A stretch of DNA of 64,000 bases from Pseudomonas sp. AB6 (GTDB lineage: Bacteria > Pseudomonadota > Gammaproteobacteria > Pseudomonadales > Pseudomonadaceae): assembly GCF_034314105.1 (NCBI RefSeq), contig NZ_JAVIWJ010000001.1, positions 2,047,501-2,111,500 on the forward strand. The letters are read 5' to 3'. The stretch's first letter is position 1; each line of letters opens with the position of its first letter. A model generated the notes under the pieces. It did not search any database. It saw only the letters and a list, made by a program, of their open reading frames with translations, and was not told the DNA's origin. The translations under genes and the position numbers were made by a program. This document shows positions 54,440 to 63,856 of this stretch, one piece after another.

Positions 54440-55867
54440 TTATTGCCCGATAAATTCGGCGAACAGCCGGGTAGCTAGCAGCCCCGCAGGGGTCGAATGC
54501 CGCCCCGGTGCCATACGCTCGATGAGGTACAAAATTTGATGCCGCTGACTGACGCGTTGCAGTTCGGTGCGTAAGCGATCCATATCGGCGTCGACCGTTT
54601 TATCGGGAAGGCTGGTGGACATTTGGTGAGGGGGTGACGCTTCACTGGGATTGAAACCAGAGCGAGCCCTGCCGGGCAGCACCCGTGCGCGAGACTGAGT
54701 CTGCGCAGGGCACCAACTGCCTGCAATCCAATCGCGCAGAAGTTGTTTTTCATAGGGACTGAACACCCCGAACATTGACGCCCCGGGACCATCGATCAAT
54801 TGCCAAAACCGGCTGAGCTCCGGGTCTTGGTCACGCTTGATCCAGCCTTTGTTTTGCAACGCTGCCAAGAACTCGGGGATTTTTCCGGGTACCTGCAACC
54901 ATTGGTTAACCGTCTGACCTTCGAATTTGCAGTAGTCGGAATGCATGTGCTGACCAAAGCTGCGTTTGCGCTCCAACACCTGAATCACCTCGTGCTCAAG
55001 GTCGAAGGATTCAATCACTGAAAGTGTATCTAGCCCTAGGTTGTTAAGCCGATAGCCCAACGCAACTCGTCGGTAAAAATCGGCAGGACTGCTGTCCACC
55101 GGCATCAATTCCAGGACTGAATGCGCAGCCCTGCGTGCATGGCCGGAACTGGCGTTGTCGATGGTTACGTGCAGCGTGAAGTAATAAGGATCAATGCCCA
55201 GCTCGCTGAGTTCATAGGCGGTAATCAGCAGGTGCAACGGTAACTGTTCATAGCCGAGATTGAAGCCGATCACCTCTGGCAAAAAGTGCCGAACGTTATA
55301 ACCCAGTGCAAGCTGCAACGCGCCCTGAAGATAGTGCTGATTCTGCAAATCGATTGAGGCCTCACAGCCGTGTTCGGCGAGCAACTTGCGGTAGAGAACT
55401 ACATGGTTCTGCGCGGGGTCACCGTCGCCCAATTCTTCGAGATACGTGCGAACCAAGCCGTCAAAACGATAATCGTCCCAATGCCGCAGCACTCCGTACA
55501 GCCAAGCGCCATCCACGGCCTTGCTCGGCGCAACGCATTGCAGGAAATATAGCGCATGCGCCTTGTTAGTGAAGTAGCGGCGATTGCCGCCGTTTTGCCG
55601 TGCTTTAAGGTAACGCGCGTACAGTTCACCCACTTGAGATGCCTTGGATTCGACCCAGGTTTCCAAGGTGGATGGATTCTCAGGAAGATCGCAGGGCTGC
55701 TCACCCACCAGCGCCAACTGACGATGCAAAAATTCCCGGGCGTCACTGATAACTTCCCCGCCGGGCGTTTGCATCAGTTGATCGTAAAGCCGTTTTATGT
55801 CGTCGTTCTCATGGGCAGAATAAAGCGGCGAGACGCTGTGTAAGGCAGTAGTGCGAAAAGTATTCAT
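54440..55867 (-). CDS. Iron-containing redox enzyme, haem-oxygenase-like fold
   Basis: 475 residues from the ATG at 55867. The central part (about 135-290) follows the iron-containing redox / haem-oxygenase-like pattern: YLEELGDGDPAQNH (Glu144/145 and His155) and LHVTIDNASSGHARRA (Asp237, His243), which are candidate diiron ligands. Members of this superfamily perform N-oxygenation, decarboxylation or desaturation in natural-product routes. The C-terminal 150 residues are less conserved. It is paired with a methyltransferase; the product is unknown. Confidence 0.72.
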   Translation of the reverse strand: MNTFRTTALHSVSPLYSAHENDDIKRLYDQLMQTPGGEVISDAREFLHRQLALVGEQPCDLPENPSTLETWVESKASQVGELYARYLKARQNGGNRRYFTNKAHALYFLQCVAPSKAVDGAWLYGVLRHWDDYRFDGLVRTYLEELGDGDPAQNHVVLYRKLLAEHGCEASIDLQNQHYLQGALQLALGYNVRHFLPEVIGFNLGYEQLPLHLLITAYELSELGIDPYYFTLHVTIDNASSGHARRAAHSVLELMPVDSSPADFYRRVALGYRLNNLGLDTLSVIESFDLEHEVIQVLERKRSFGQHMHSDYCKFEGQTVNQWLQVPGKIPEFLAALQNKGWIKRDQDPELSRFWQLIDGPGASMFGVFSPYEKQLLRDWIAGSWCPAQTQSRARVLPGRARSGFNPSEASPPHQMSTSLPDKTVDADMDRLRTELQRVSQRHQILYLIERMAPGRHSTPAGLLATRLFAEFIGQ

Positions 55868-56100
55868 AGCAACTCCAATGCAAAGGCGGGGGCCTTTTCG
55901 GCGCCTCCAGTCAGACCGTCTTTGGCCTGCGCATGTACAACGGAGCCACAGACGTGGCAAAGATTCATTGAATTTGAAATAAGGTAGACGGATGGAGATT
56001 TAGCGCGTTCGAGGGGTGGATATGGTTGAAACAAAGCGGATCACTGACATTGAATGGTGGTGATCCCACCATTGCGCGGCGTTAATCTGAATGTGCGGCG

Positions 56101-56763
56101 TTATATCAGCAAATCTTCGAAAAAGGCGCCATAGGGTTTGCTTGGATGGGCAATCTGGATTTCCAGAATCCACAGCCCTGCTCCGGGCGTGGTCTCAAAG
56201 TCGCCAAGATTTCCGCCCCGGTAGATGGCGTGGGGAAAGTCACTGACGCGATGCCCCTTGATGTTCAAGTTCAATTCCCAGCCCATCTCAACTGCCTGTT
56301 CTTGGGCAAATGTGTAGAGGGCCTGGCCTGGCGTTTTGTGAGCCTTCCAATAGTGCTCAACACGCGTAAACAAGGTTTTTGCCGCTGCCGCACAAGTTGC
56401 CATTTCTGGGTCGTTGCCGGTGGTAAAGGTCATGCCGGCATCCCCTTCGTGGCCTTGCCAGACCGCTCCCATGTCGACGAAAAAAATGTCGTCTTCACCC
56501 AATACCGGATCACCCTCGGACGCTTGCTTGAAGGTCTTCAAGGTATTGGCACCAAAACGAATCAACAGCGGGTGCCAGATGCGCTGCGTACCCAGATCAG
56601 TGAGGATTTTTTTGCCTAATTCTCGCGCTTCGGATTCGCGCATACCGGGTTTGATCAACACGCCCATTTGTTCAATTGCCCGCCATGTCATTCGCTGAGC
56701 GTGCTTCATGGAATCGATATCGTAGAGGTCGCCAACGGCTTCTTTTGCGGTTACGGCGGTCAT
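56101..56763 (-). CDS. M24-family metallopeptidase-like protein (short form)
   Basis: 220 residues, a single pita-bread domain without the N-terminal domain of aminopeptidase P. The five metal ligands fit at Asp97 (FFVDMG), Asp108 (EGDAG), His171 (KGHRVSDFPH), Glu201 (ILEIQ) and Glu216 (FFEDL), so it should be active. It may cleave Xaa-Pro bonds or another amide. 233 bp separate it from the iron enzyme on the same strand, so operon membership is doubtful. Confidence 0.78.
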   Translation of the reverse strand: MTAVTAKEAVGDLYDIDSMKHAQRMTWRAIEQMGVLIKPGMRESEARELGKKILTDLGTQRIWHPLLIRFGANTLKTFKQASEGDPVLGEDDIFFVDMGAVWQGHEGDAGMTFTTGNDPEMATCAAAAKTLFTRVEHYWKAHKTPGQALYTFAQEQAVEMGWELNLNIKGHRVSDFPHAIYRGGNLGDFETTPGAGLWILEIQIAHPSKPYGAFFEDLLI

Positions 56764-56927
56764 GGGTGGCTTCCTGAAAGGTTGCGGTTATCCGATACGA
56801 ACCGGTCAGGCACAACGCTAACTTACTTCTTACACATCGAGCATCTTGTTTTCGGTTACCGACAGCAATAGACCATGGCCAATCCGCACAACTAAGACCT
56901 CTCCACTCGACTACCCTCAAGGTACTT

Positions 56928-57734
56928 ATGCCATCAGAAGGTTTTTCGCGTATGCCCATGATCGCTCGAACGTTGCGCACATTGGTGCTTGTGCTAATGG
57001 TAGTCGCCGTTCTTTACCTGTTGGCGTGTGGTCTGCTGTTAGCGTTTCAGCGTTCACTTATTTATTTCCCGCAACCGCGTGCGATGGGCAGCGTCTCTAC
57101 TGTATTAGATTTGCCGCGACCAGACGCCACTATAAAGGTGTCTATCCGAGCTCATAGTGGTCCCAATGCGATGATTTATTTTGGCGGTAATGCCGAGGAC
57201 GTTTCGCTCAGTTTGCTGCCGTTTTCGCAAGCGTTCCCCGATCAAGCCCTGTATCTGATGCACTACCGAAGCTTTGGCGGCAGTACGGGTTCGCCTTCTG
57301 AAGCGGCTATCACTGCCGACGCCGAGGCGTTGTTTGATACCGTTTACAAAGAACATACCCAGGTTACGGTGGTGGGCAGAAGTTTGGGCTCCGGGGTCGC
57401 GATTCACCTGGCCAGCAAAAGACCCGCCGCGCGCTTGGTGTTGATCACCCCCTATGACAGCTTGCTGCAAATCGCGATCAAAAGAATGCCGCTGTTCCCA
57501 GTAAAATGGCTGTTGCGAGACACCTTTGAGTCGTGGCGCTATGCCCCTTTGATCAGCGTTCCAACGTTGTTTATCGCGGCGCAGGATGACCGAATTATTC
57601 CCCGGTCCAGCACTGACGCGCTTTTTGCTCACTTCAAACCCGGTGTTGCCACCCTGCGGGTAATTCCGGACAGCGGTCACAACACCCTCTCCGATAATCC
57701 GGTGTATTTGAAACTGCTGGGGGGCGGCTTGTGA
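56928..57734 (+). CDS. Membrane-anchored alpha/beta hydrolase (YfhR/ABHD-like)
   Basis: 268 residues. An N-terminal membrane anchor (about 12-38) is followed by an alpha/beta hydrolase with the nucleophile elbow GRSLGSG, an Asp in AAQDDRIIP and a catalytic His in DSGHNTLS. The substrate is unknown. Divergent from the M24 gene. Confidence 0.82.
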   Translation: MPSEGFSRMPMIARTLRTLVLVLMVVAVLYLLACGLLLAFQRSLIYFPQPRAMGSVSTVLDLPRPDATIKVSIRAHSGPNAMIYFGGNAEDVSLSLLPFSQAFPDQALYLMHYRSFGGSTGSPSEAAITADAEALFDTVYKEHTQVTVVGRSLGSGVAIHLASKRPAARLVLITPYDSLLQIAIKRMPLFPVKWLLRDTFESWRYAPLISVPTLFIAAQDDRIIPRSSTDALFAHFKPGVATLRVIPDSGHNTLSDNPVYLKLLGGGL

Positions 57735-57794
57735 CGAGCTTAAGAGGCGGCCTCTACTCTAAGCACCTCGGTTACAAATAGGGTGAGCCGATTT

Positions 57795-57809
57795 GGGGCG
57801 ATTCGCCCC
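57795..57809 (+). terminator. Short GC hairpin after the hydrolase gene
   Basis: GGGGCG-ATT-CGCCCC, 60 bp after the hydrolase stop, with no proper T-run. A weak terminator candidate. Confidence 0.3.
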
Positions 57810-57880
57810 GTTATACCGGATCAGACTCACTAGAAACCCTTTTCCAGAGCTACTTGGCTGAAATAAAAACTTTACATCTT

Positions 57881-57902
57881 AATGATAATGATTACCATTG
57901 GC
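57881..57902. promoter_or_regulatory. Fur box before the siderophore operon
   Basis: GATAATGATTACCATTGGC (57884-57902) matches the Fur consensus GATAATGATAATCATTATC at 15 of 19 positions, and adjacent AAT units extend it to the left. It lies 20 bp upstream of the first gene's ATG, suitable for iron repression of the operon. Confidence 0.82.
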
Positions 57903-57921
57903 GTCTTGTTAGTGCCATGGA

Positions 57922-58701
57922 ATGAAATCAGTGATCCGAACATCATCTGTTTTTTCCCGTCTAAAACACGGCGAAAACGTCTACGGATTACTTAACTCCG
58001 TACCTTCTCCACTTCTGTGCGAAATGATCGGTTTTGCAGGCTATAACTTCGTCATTCTTGATATGGAACACCTGCTGCGCAGCGAAGAAGATCTGATGCA
58101 TTGCTTGCGGGCCTGTGAGTCCGCAGGCATTTCGGCGTGGCTGCGCATTCCGGCCATCGACACCCAATTGATCGGCCGTGCGCTGGATGCGGGCGTCGAA
58201 GCCATTGTGCTGCCCCGAGTTGAAAGCGCCGCCGACGTGGCCCGCGCAGTCGCCGCTGCGTATTTCCCGCCACGGGGGAAGCGCGGTATCAGCGGTGGCC
58301 GTATCACCGGTTTCGGGCGCGTGCCTTTATCCGATTACATAGACCTTGCCAACCAGCAAAGCCCAATCGTACCGATGATCGAGTCAGCTGCCGGGCTTCG
58401 GGCGTTGCCTGAGATTCTCGCACTGCCCGGCGTTGGCATGGTGTTGGAAGGTGCGCTTGATCTAGCCCTGGATTTGCGCTTGGGCCCTGAGCCTTCGCAC
58501 CCCGATGTCTGGCTGGCGCTTCAGGCGATGGCCGATGCCTGCGCCGCCGCTAACGTCCCTTTCTGCGCAAACCCACGCACACCCGAACAACACGCCTTTT
58601 GGCGCGACCGGGGAATCCGCAGCTTTCTAGCTGGCGAAGACCGCGGCTTGCTGAATAACGCCCTGAAAGCACGTCTGGGCAGCCTTAAATCCTCTAACTG
58701 A
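57922..58701 (+). CDS. HpcH/HpaI-family enzyme, probable SbnG/AcsB-type citrate synthase
   Basis: 259 residues, the same length as staphyloferrin B SbnG. It is an aldolase-fold protein with the family blocks FVILDMEHLLRSEEDL, LPRVESAADVARAV and GALDLALDLRLGPEP. In siderophore loci such proteins condense oxaloacetate with acetyl-CoA to citrate, independent of the TCA cycle. First gene of the operon, directly after the Fur box. A plain aldolase activity cannot be excluded from sequence. Confidence 0.75.
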   Translation: MKSVIRTSSVFSRLKHGENVYGLLNSVPSPLLCEMIGFAGYNFVILDMEHLLRSEEDLMHCLRACESAGISAWLRIPAIDTQLIGRALDAGVEAIVLPRVESAADVARAVAAAYFPPRGKRGISGGRITGFGRVPLSDYIDLANQQSPIVPMIESAAGLRALPEILALPGVGMVLEGALDLALDLRLGPEPSHPDVWLALQAMADACAAANVPFCANPRTPEQHAFWRDRGIRSFLAGEDRGLLNNALKARLGSLKSSN

Positions 58702-58718
58702 GCCTGAACCTAGCCCCA

Positions 58719-60803
58719 ATGAAAACAACAATCTGTCTGTTTGCGTTTCCCTTCAGCCTTATTTCCTTGAGCGTCGGCCAAATCGCTCTGGCAGACGAGC
58801 AAAATGCTCAGGTTTCCTTGGCCCCCATTACGATTAAGGGTGATGTACTCGGCACTGCAAGCGATCCTGAAGTGCGCACGTATTCCGGCAGCCGAAGCGT
58901 AATAGACGCCGCCGATCTGAGAAAAGGTAGCGTGCGCGGCATCGACGATGCCTTGCAGCGAGTACCGGGCATTAAGGTTTTCGATGAAACCGGCACCGGG
59001 GCCCTGCCGCAAATTTCCGTACGCGGCTTGTACGAAAGCCGCAGTGGACGTATTCAAGCCCTGTCCGATGGCATCCCATTGGCCTTGGCGCCCTATGGCC
59101 AGACCGGCTTATCACTGTTTCCCATGACCCTTGCAACCATCGATAGGGTAGACATCGTGCGCGGCGGCGCGGCCGTGCAGTACGGTCCAAATAACGTCGG
59201 TGGAGTGATCAACTTCGTCAGCGCACCGATTCCCCGCGAGATGCACACCACGATCTCCGAGCGCACCACGTTTTCAGCGGGTGGGCATCAACTGTTCGAT
59301 ACCTACCTGGGCACCGGCGGTTATCTGACCGATAACTTTGGTCTGCAACTGGACCTCAACACCATTAACGGCGAGTACGGCCGCGAACATTCAGACACCG
59401 ACATTCAGAACTATCGACTGCGGGGGCAATGGAACATCGATGACGATCACGACTTCAGTTTCGGTGTTCAACACTACAAAGCTGACATAGACCTTGCCGG
59501 CGCCTTGAGCGTCAAGGACTACAAAGACGATTCGCGTCAATCGACTCGCCCGCTGGACCGTTTCGAAGGCGACACCGACCGGGTCTGGGGGACTTACACT
59601 CAGCAACTGGGCGCGATGGGCCCATTCGATTCCGTGCAGTTCAGCTGGACCAACTTTGCCCACAACAGTTACCGCAATTTTGTCGTCGGCTTGCCGTTCA
59701 CCCCGGATGGCACGGCGGCGACCAAGCAAGATGGCCCGAGGGACTTCAGGGTCTGGGGCAGCGAACCGCGCTTGAGCATGACCATTGATGGCGATAATGT
59801 CGGGCAAACCTGGTTGTTGGGCGCCCGTTATGTCAGCGAAGATATCGACTATCGGGTAGACCGTCAGGCCCTCAATACGGGCGTGACCAGTGTGTTCCGT
59901 GATTGGAAATTCGACGACGAAGCCAAAGCTGCTTACTTGAGCAACGCCATCAGCCTGTTCGACCGTCGTCTGACTATTACTCCCGGAATTCGCTACGAAA
60001 ATGCGCGAATGAACTACAGCGACAGCGTGACCGGATCAACCCACAGTAATTTGGCCGAACAATGGTTACCAGGGCTGACCGTGGGTTTTCAGGCGAACGA
60101 CGATTGGTACGTGTACGCCAATGCCCAGCGCTCACTGCGTCCGCCGCAAGTCACGCAGATTATTAAAGAAGGGGCCGTGGGTGCGGAGATTGCCTGGAAT
60201 TACGAAACCGGGGTGCGCTACACCCCATGGAAAGGGCTACGGGTTGATGTGGGCCTGTACCGTATCGATTTCGATGACCAGATCGAATACAACGCCACCA
60301 CCGATCGCTACGTGAACCTCGGCAGCACCCGTCACCAAGGGATTGAAACCGAGTTGTTCTGGACCCCTGCTGCGACGCCCAACCTGGACCTGCATGCGAG
60401 CTATGCGTACTTGGATGCCAAGCAGCGCACGGGCGACAACAAAGGCAACGAAGTACCGTTTGCCTCGAAAAATCAATTCAATGCCGAAGCGCGCTACCGC
60501 TTCGCCGAGCATTGGACCTACAGCCTGGACGGCCTCTATGTCAGCAGTGCCTTCACCGACGCCGCCAACAGCGTCGCTGAAAATGCCTCCGCCTCGGTCG
60601 GTAGACTTCCGTCCTACGTGGTGTTCAACACTGCGCTGGAACGCGAATTCAAGCTGGATGACAAAAGCGTACTGACCGCATCAGCCGGCATCAGCAACCT
60701 GTTCAACCGCGAGTACTACTTCCGCGGCATCGACACCAGCCCGTGGGGTCGCCAGCCAGCCCCGGAGCGCGCCCTCACCCTTGGCGCCAATTACCGCTTC
60801 TAA
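58719..60803 (+). CDS. TonB-dependent ferric-siderophore receptor
   Basis: 694 residues with a signal peptide (about 1-25, ending ALA), a plug domain (GIDDALQRVPGIKVFDETGTGALPQISVRG; IDRVDIVRGGAAVQYGPNNVGGVINFV) and a 22-strand barrel ending in YRF. The FecA-like plug suits a citrate-containing siderophore such as ferric vibrioferrin (PvuA role). 17 bp after the citrate-synthase-like gene, in one operon. Confidence 0.92.
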   Translation: MKTTICLFAFPFSLISLSVGQIALADEQNAQVSLAPITIKGDVLGTASDPEVRTYSGSRSVIDAADLRKGSVRGIDDALQRVPGIKVFDETGTGALPQISVRGLYESRSGRIQALSDGIPLALAPYGQTGLSLFPMTLATIDRVDIVRGGAAVQYGPNNVGGVINFVSAPIPREMHTTISERTTFSAGGHQLFDTYLGTGGYLTDNFGLQLDLNTINGEYGREHSDTDIQNYRLRGQWNIDDDHDFSFGVQHYKADIDLAGALSVKDYKDDSRQSTRPLDRFEGDTDRVWGTYTQQLGAMGPFDSVQFSWTNFAHNSYRNFVVGLPFTPDGTAATKQDGPRDFRVWGSEPRLSMTIDGDNVGQTWLLGARYVSEDIDYRVDRQALNTGVTSVFRDWKFDDEAKAAYLSNAISLFDRRLTITPGIRYENARMNYSDSVTGSTHSNLAEQWLPGLTVGFQANDDWYVYANAQRSLRPPQVTQIIKEGAVGAEIAWNYETGVRYTPWKGLRVDVGLYRIDFDDQIEYNATTDRYVNLGSTRHQGIETELFWTPAATPNLDLHASYAYLDAKQRTGDNKGNEVPFASKNQFNAEARYRFAEHWTYSLDGLYVSSAFTDAANSVAENASASVGRLPSYVVFNTALEREFKLDDKSVLTASAGISNLFNREYYFRGIDTSPWGRQPAPERALTLGANYRF

Positions 60804-60827
60804 CCGCGCAGCCGCGCCCCTGTAAAC

Positions 60828-60858
60828 CAGTCGCCCAATTCCTTGGGACGGGCGACTG
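60828..60858 (+). promoter_or_regulatory. 9-bp inverted repeat between receptor and ligase genes
   Basis: CAGTCGCCC (60828-60836) and GGGCGACTG (60850-60858) are exact inverted complements with a 13-nt loop, 24 bp after the receptor stop and 23 bp before the next ATG. It may stabilise the receptor message or attenuate the synthesis genes. Confidence 0.5.
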
Positions 60859-60881
60859 CTGCTCCCAGGAATCTTACGATC

Positions 60882-62081
60882 ATGCAATTTCCACTCGTCA
60901 TTCTCAGCCATGTCCCTCATACCGCGATCACCGAAGGTTTCTTGTCGGCGGCCCGTAAGCGCGGCTTACCGGTAGTGTTGATCAGCGACCACGCCCAAGA
61001 ACATAGGCGGGTGCTGGCCGCGTGCGACACGCCAGCGCAGGATCTGCAGATTCTCGAATGCGACGTGTTTAATCCGCTGGCGGTGATCGAGCTGATAAAT
61101 GCTCACGGCCTACGCCCGGTGGCCGTCTTCTCTAATAGCGATCATTTACAGACCGCTACTGCCTTGGTAGCCGAAACATTCAAGGTGCCGGGCAAAGACT
61201 GGCGGCTCTGCTATGCGGCAAAAAACAAAGCCGTCATGCGTGAACGTATGCGTGACCTGGGCTTGCCCGGCCCTTGGTTTCACGTGCTGACGGCAGGCAG
61301 CGTGGTTCCCGCCGATGCACCCTTTCCGCTGGTAGTAAAACCCACTCAGGGAGTGGCCAGCCTGGACGTCCGCTTGTGCAACAGCGCCCAAGAACTTAAG
61401 GATTACTGCGGCCGATTCTGGGAACAACAACCCGGTCGAGCATTGTTGCTGGAGGCCTACATGCAAGGCCCGCTGTTTACCCTCGAAACCCTCGGTGATC
61501 AGCAGCGATTTCAGGCCATTGGCGGTTTTGATGTCACCCTTTCGCCTCCACCGCATTTCGTCGAGTTATCCGCACGCTGGAATGGTCCACTGAGCAAAGC
61601 TTATCGAGCCAATGCGCTGGCGCAGGTATCTGCCTTCGGCATCCAATTTGGCGTGTGCCACAGCGAATTCATCCTCACTGCCGACGGGCCCATGCTGGTA
61701 GAAATCAATTACCGCAGCATTGGTGATGGCCGCGAATTCCTTCTCGACCGCTTGCTGCCACAAGGTTGGTTCGAGCGCATTCTTGGTGTTCACCTCGGCG
61801 AGAAACTGCTCGACGCCGAGCCGGTTCACGCCCAAGCACTTGTTCACTATGTGGTCGCCGACACACCCGGGCGCCTGCAGCAGGCATCCGCCAGCTTCAG
61901 TGATCTGCAAGACAGCCACTGGCGCGATTACCGGGCCTTGCGGGAAGTGGGCGACGAGATTCAGCTCAGCCATTCAAATAAGGATTACCTGGGTGTTCTG
62001 CGCATGATTTCGCCGGACGCTACCAGCCTCAACGCCCGCTTAGCCACCACGCTGGATGACCTGCGCTGGGTGATGGCATGA
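60882..62081 (+). CDS. pvsA: ATP-grasp ligase, PvsA-like (vibrioferrin biosynthesis)
   Basis: 399 residues from the ATG at 60882. ATP-grasp core: LVVKPTQGVASLDVRLC (Lys), LLLEAYMQGPLFTLETL and a metal-binding ending MLVEINYRSIGDG (Glu, Asn). In vibrioferrin synthesis PvsA is the ATP-grasp amide ligase, and the order ATP-grasp, IucA/IucC, MFS matches pvsABC. Its TGA overlaps the next ATG by 4 nt. The symbol rests on this order and was not confirmed by a search. Confidence 0.75.
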   Translation: MQFPLVILSHVPHTAITEGFLSAARKRGLPVVLISDHAQEHRRVLAACDTPAQDLQILECDVFNPLAVIELINAHGLRPVAVFSNSDHLQTATALVAETFKVPGKDWRLCYAAKNKAVMRERMRDLGLPGPWFHVLTAGSVVPADAPFPLVVKPTQGVASLDVRLCNSAQELKDYCGRFWEQQPGRALLLEAYMQGPLFTLETLGDQQRFQAIGGFDVTLSPPPHFVELSARWNGPLSKAYRANALAQVSAFGIQFGVCHSEFILTADGPMLVEINYRSIGDGREFLLDRLLPQGWFERILGVHLGEKLLDAEPVHAQALVHYVVADTPGRLQQASASFSDLQDSHWRDYRALREVGDEIQLSHSNKDYLGVLRMISPDATSLNARLATTLDDLRWVMA

Positions 62082-63856
62082 ACACTTTACCCCTCGACGC
62101 TGATCAGGCGGCCATCAGCCAACGCATCATTGACTGCTGCCTGCGGGAAAACATTCGCGGGCTACTGAGCCAAGGTCGAGTTCAAAACCTGCCCCCTGAA
62201 CTGAGGGGAGCGTGGCCCAACTTCATTGATGAGCACTGGTTGCGTATCACCCATTTGGGCGCAGCTGAATTGTGGCTACCGGTTCACCCCTTCGCGCCTT
62301 TACAAGCCTGGAGCACCTCCAGCCCTGCATGGATTTGCCGGCAGGACGGGCAGACATTTATCGAGCAAGGCTATCGACGCTGGCTCGAGCACTTGGGCAA
62401 CGGGCTGGACGCTGACAGTCTTGAGTTGTTTGCAGCCTATAAAGAAGAAGCGGATTGCGCCGTGCAGCATCGCCGCCTGTGCCAAGTCGCTTATCAAGAA
62501 CATGCCCCCGCGCTGGAGGCCATTCTTGACCATTCCTCTTGGGCACAACGGTTGATCGGGATCGATCAGTTGGCAAGCTACCTGGACCACCCCTTTTACC
62601 CCACCGCACGGGCAAAGACTGGCTTTGACCGCGCAGCACTTGAACGCTATGCACCCGAATTTGCACCGCGCTTCTCGCTGAACTGGCTAGCGGTGCCTAA
62701 AGTCGCCATGACAATCAGCAGTGCCCCGCCCACGCACTGGCCCAGTTTTGTCGACTTGGGCCTCAAGCAAAGCCTGAGTCTGAGCCACCACTTGATGCCG
62801 GTGCACCCAATGACGTGGCAAGCGCTGGAACAATACGGGCTTCCCGAGGGCACGATAAAGGCACCGCGCAGTGCCATGGAGGTCGAGCCCACGCTGTCGG
62901 TACGCACCGTGATGTGCGTCGAGCACCCCCACTGGCATCTCAAGTTACCGTTATTGGTCACCACACTGGGTGCGCGCAATCTGCGCTTGATCAAGCCCAG
63001 CACGCTGTACGACGGTTATTGGTTCCAGATCACCCTGCAGGCGTTGGCGCAGCGGGATCCACAACTGGGCAAACGCTACTTGCACGTCGACGAAGAACAT
63101 GGCGGCCATGCCGACGAAAGCCGTCATCTGGCGTACATCGCCCGTCACTACCCCGCACAACTGGGGACCACTACCTTGGTGCCGGTCGCCGCATTGGCCA
63201 GTCCACTGGCAGACGGCCGACTGTTTGTTGAACCGCTGATTGAACGCTTCTACGCAGGTTCAATGCAGCATTGGCTCGACGACTATCTCGACCTGCTGTT
63301 ACAGGTGCACTTGCGCCTATGGCTGGGTTACGGGATTGCCCTGGAGGCCAATCAACAAAATGCCGTACTGATTTTCGAAACCGGACGCCCGCTACGCCTG
63401 CTAATGAAAGACAACGACGCCGCTCGCCTCTGGCCCCAACGCTTTGCAGCCGCGTGCCCGGATCTTGCGCAACGCCCTTTGCAATTGCTCGACGAGCGCA
63501 TTTGTGTCAACGATCCGCAGGCGCTGGCCGAGATGTTCTGCACCATCACGTTGCAGTTGAACATTGTTGCCGTGCTCGAAGCGATCATTGGCGCAGGCCT
63601 GGCGCCACGCGAAGCGCTCTACCTCCCGTTACGTCTGCGCCTGCTGAGCTGCTTTGAACAACTGGAAGATGGAGGCACCGATTGCTCGCAGGCTCGACGC
63701 TGCTTGCTGGACAGCCCTACGCTGCCGGTGAAATACCTGCTGAGTGCTGGCAGTTTGTTTAGCAAAGCTCACTCCGGCGCCCAAGACATCAACAAGTTTT
63801 ACGGTTACAGCGCAGCAAACTTCTTACTGGAGGGAAGTTTATGCGCCGCAGATTAA
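62078..63856 (+). CDS. pvsB: IucA/IucC-family NIS siderophore synthetase, PvsB-like
   Basis: 592 residues, typical for NRPS-independent siderophore synthetases. Family motifs include GHPFYPTARAKTGF-like YLDHPFYPTARAKTGFD (about 167-183), PVHPMTWQ, PRSAMEVEPTLSVRTVMC and the KDNDAARLWP site near the C-terminus. It would couple citrate (or citryl intermediates) to an amine or alcohol. It overlaps both neighbours, so translation is coupled. A second synthetase (PvsD) and the decarboxylase (PvsE) are expected beyond the window. Confidence 0.85.
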   Translation: MNTLPLDADQAAISQRIIDCCLRENIRGLLSQGRVQNLPPELRGAWPNFIDEHWLRITHLGAAELWLPVHPFAPLQAWSTSSPAWICRQDGQTFIEQGYRRWLEHLGNGLDADSLELFAAYKEEADCAVQHRRLCQVAYQEHAPALEAILDHSSWAQRLIGIDQLASYLDHPFYPTARAKTGFDRAALERYAPEFAPRFSLNWLAVPKVAMTISSAPPTHWPSFVDLGLKQSLSLSHHLMPVHPMTWQALEQYGLPEGTIKAPRSAMEVEPTLSVRTVMCVEHPHWHLKLPLLVTTLGARNLRLIKPSTLYDGYWFQITLQALAQRDPQLGKRYLHVDEEHGGHADESRHLAYIARHYPAQLGTTTLVPVAALASPLADGRLFVEPLIERFYAGSMQHWLDDYLDLLLQVHLRLWLGYGIALEANQQNAVLIFETGRPLRLLMKDNDAARLWPQRFAAACPDLAQRPLQLLDERICVNDPQALAEMFCTITLQLNIVAVLEAIIGAGLAPREALYLPLRLRLLSCFEQLEDGGTDCSQARRCLLDSPTLPVKYLLSAGSLFSKAHSGAQDINKFYGYSAANFLLEGSLCAAD

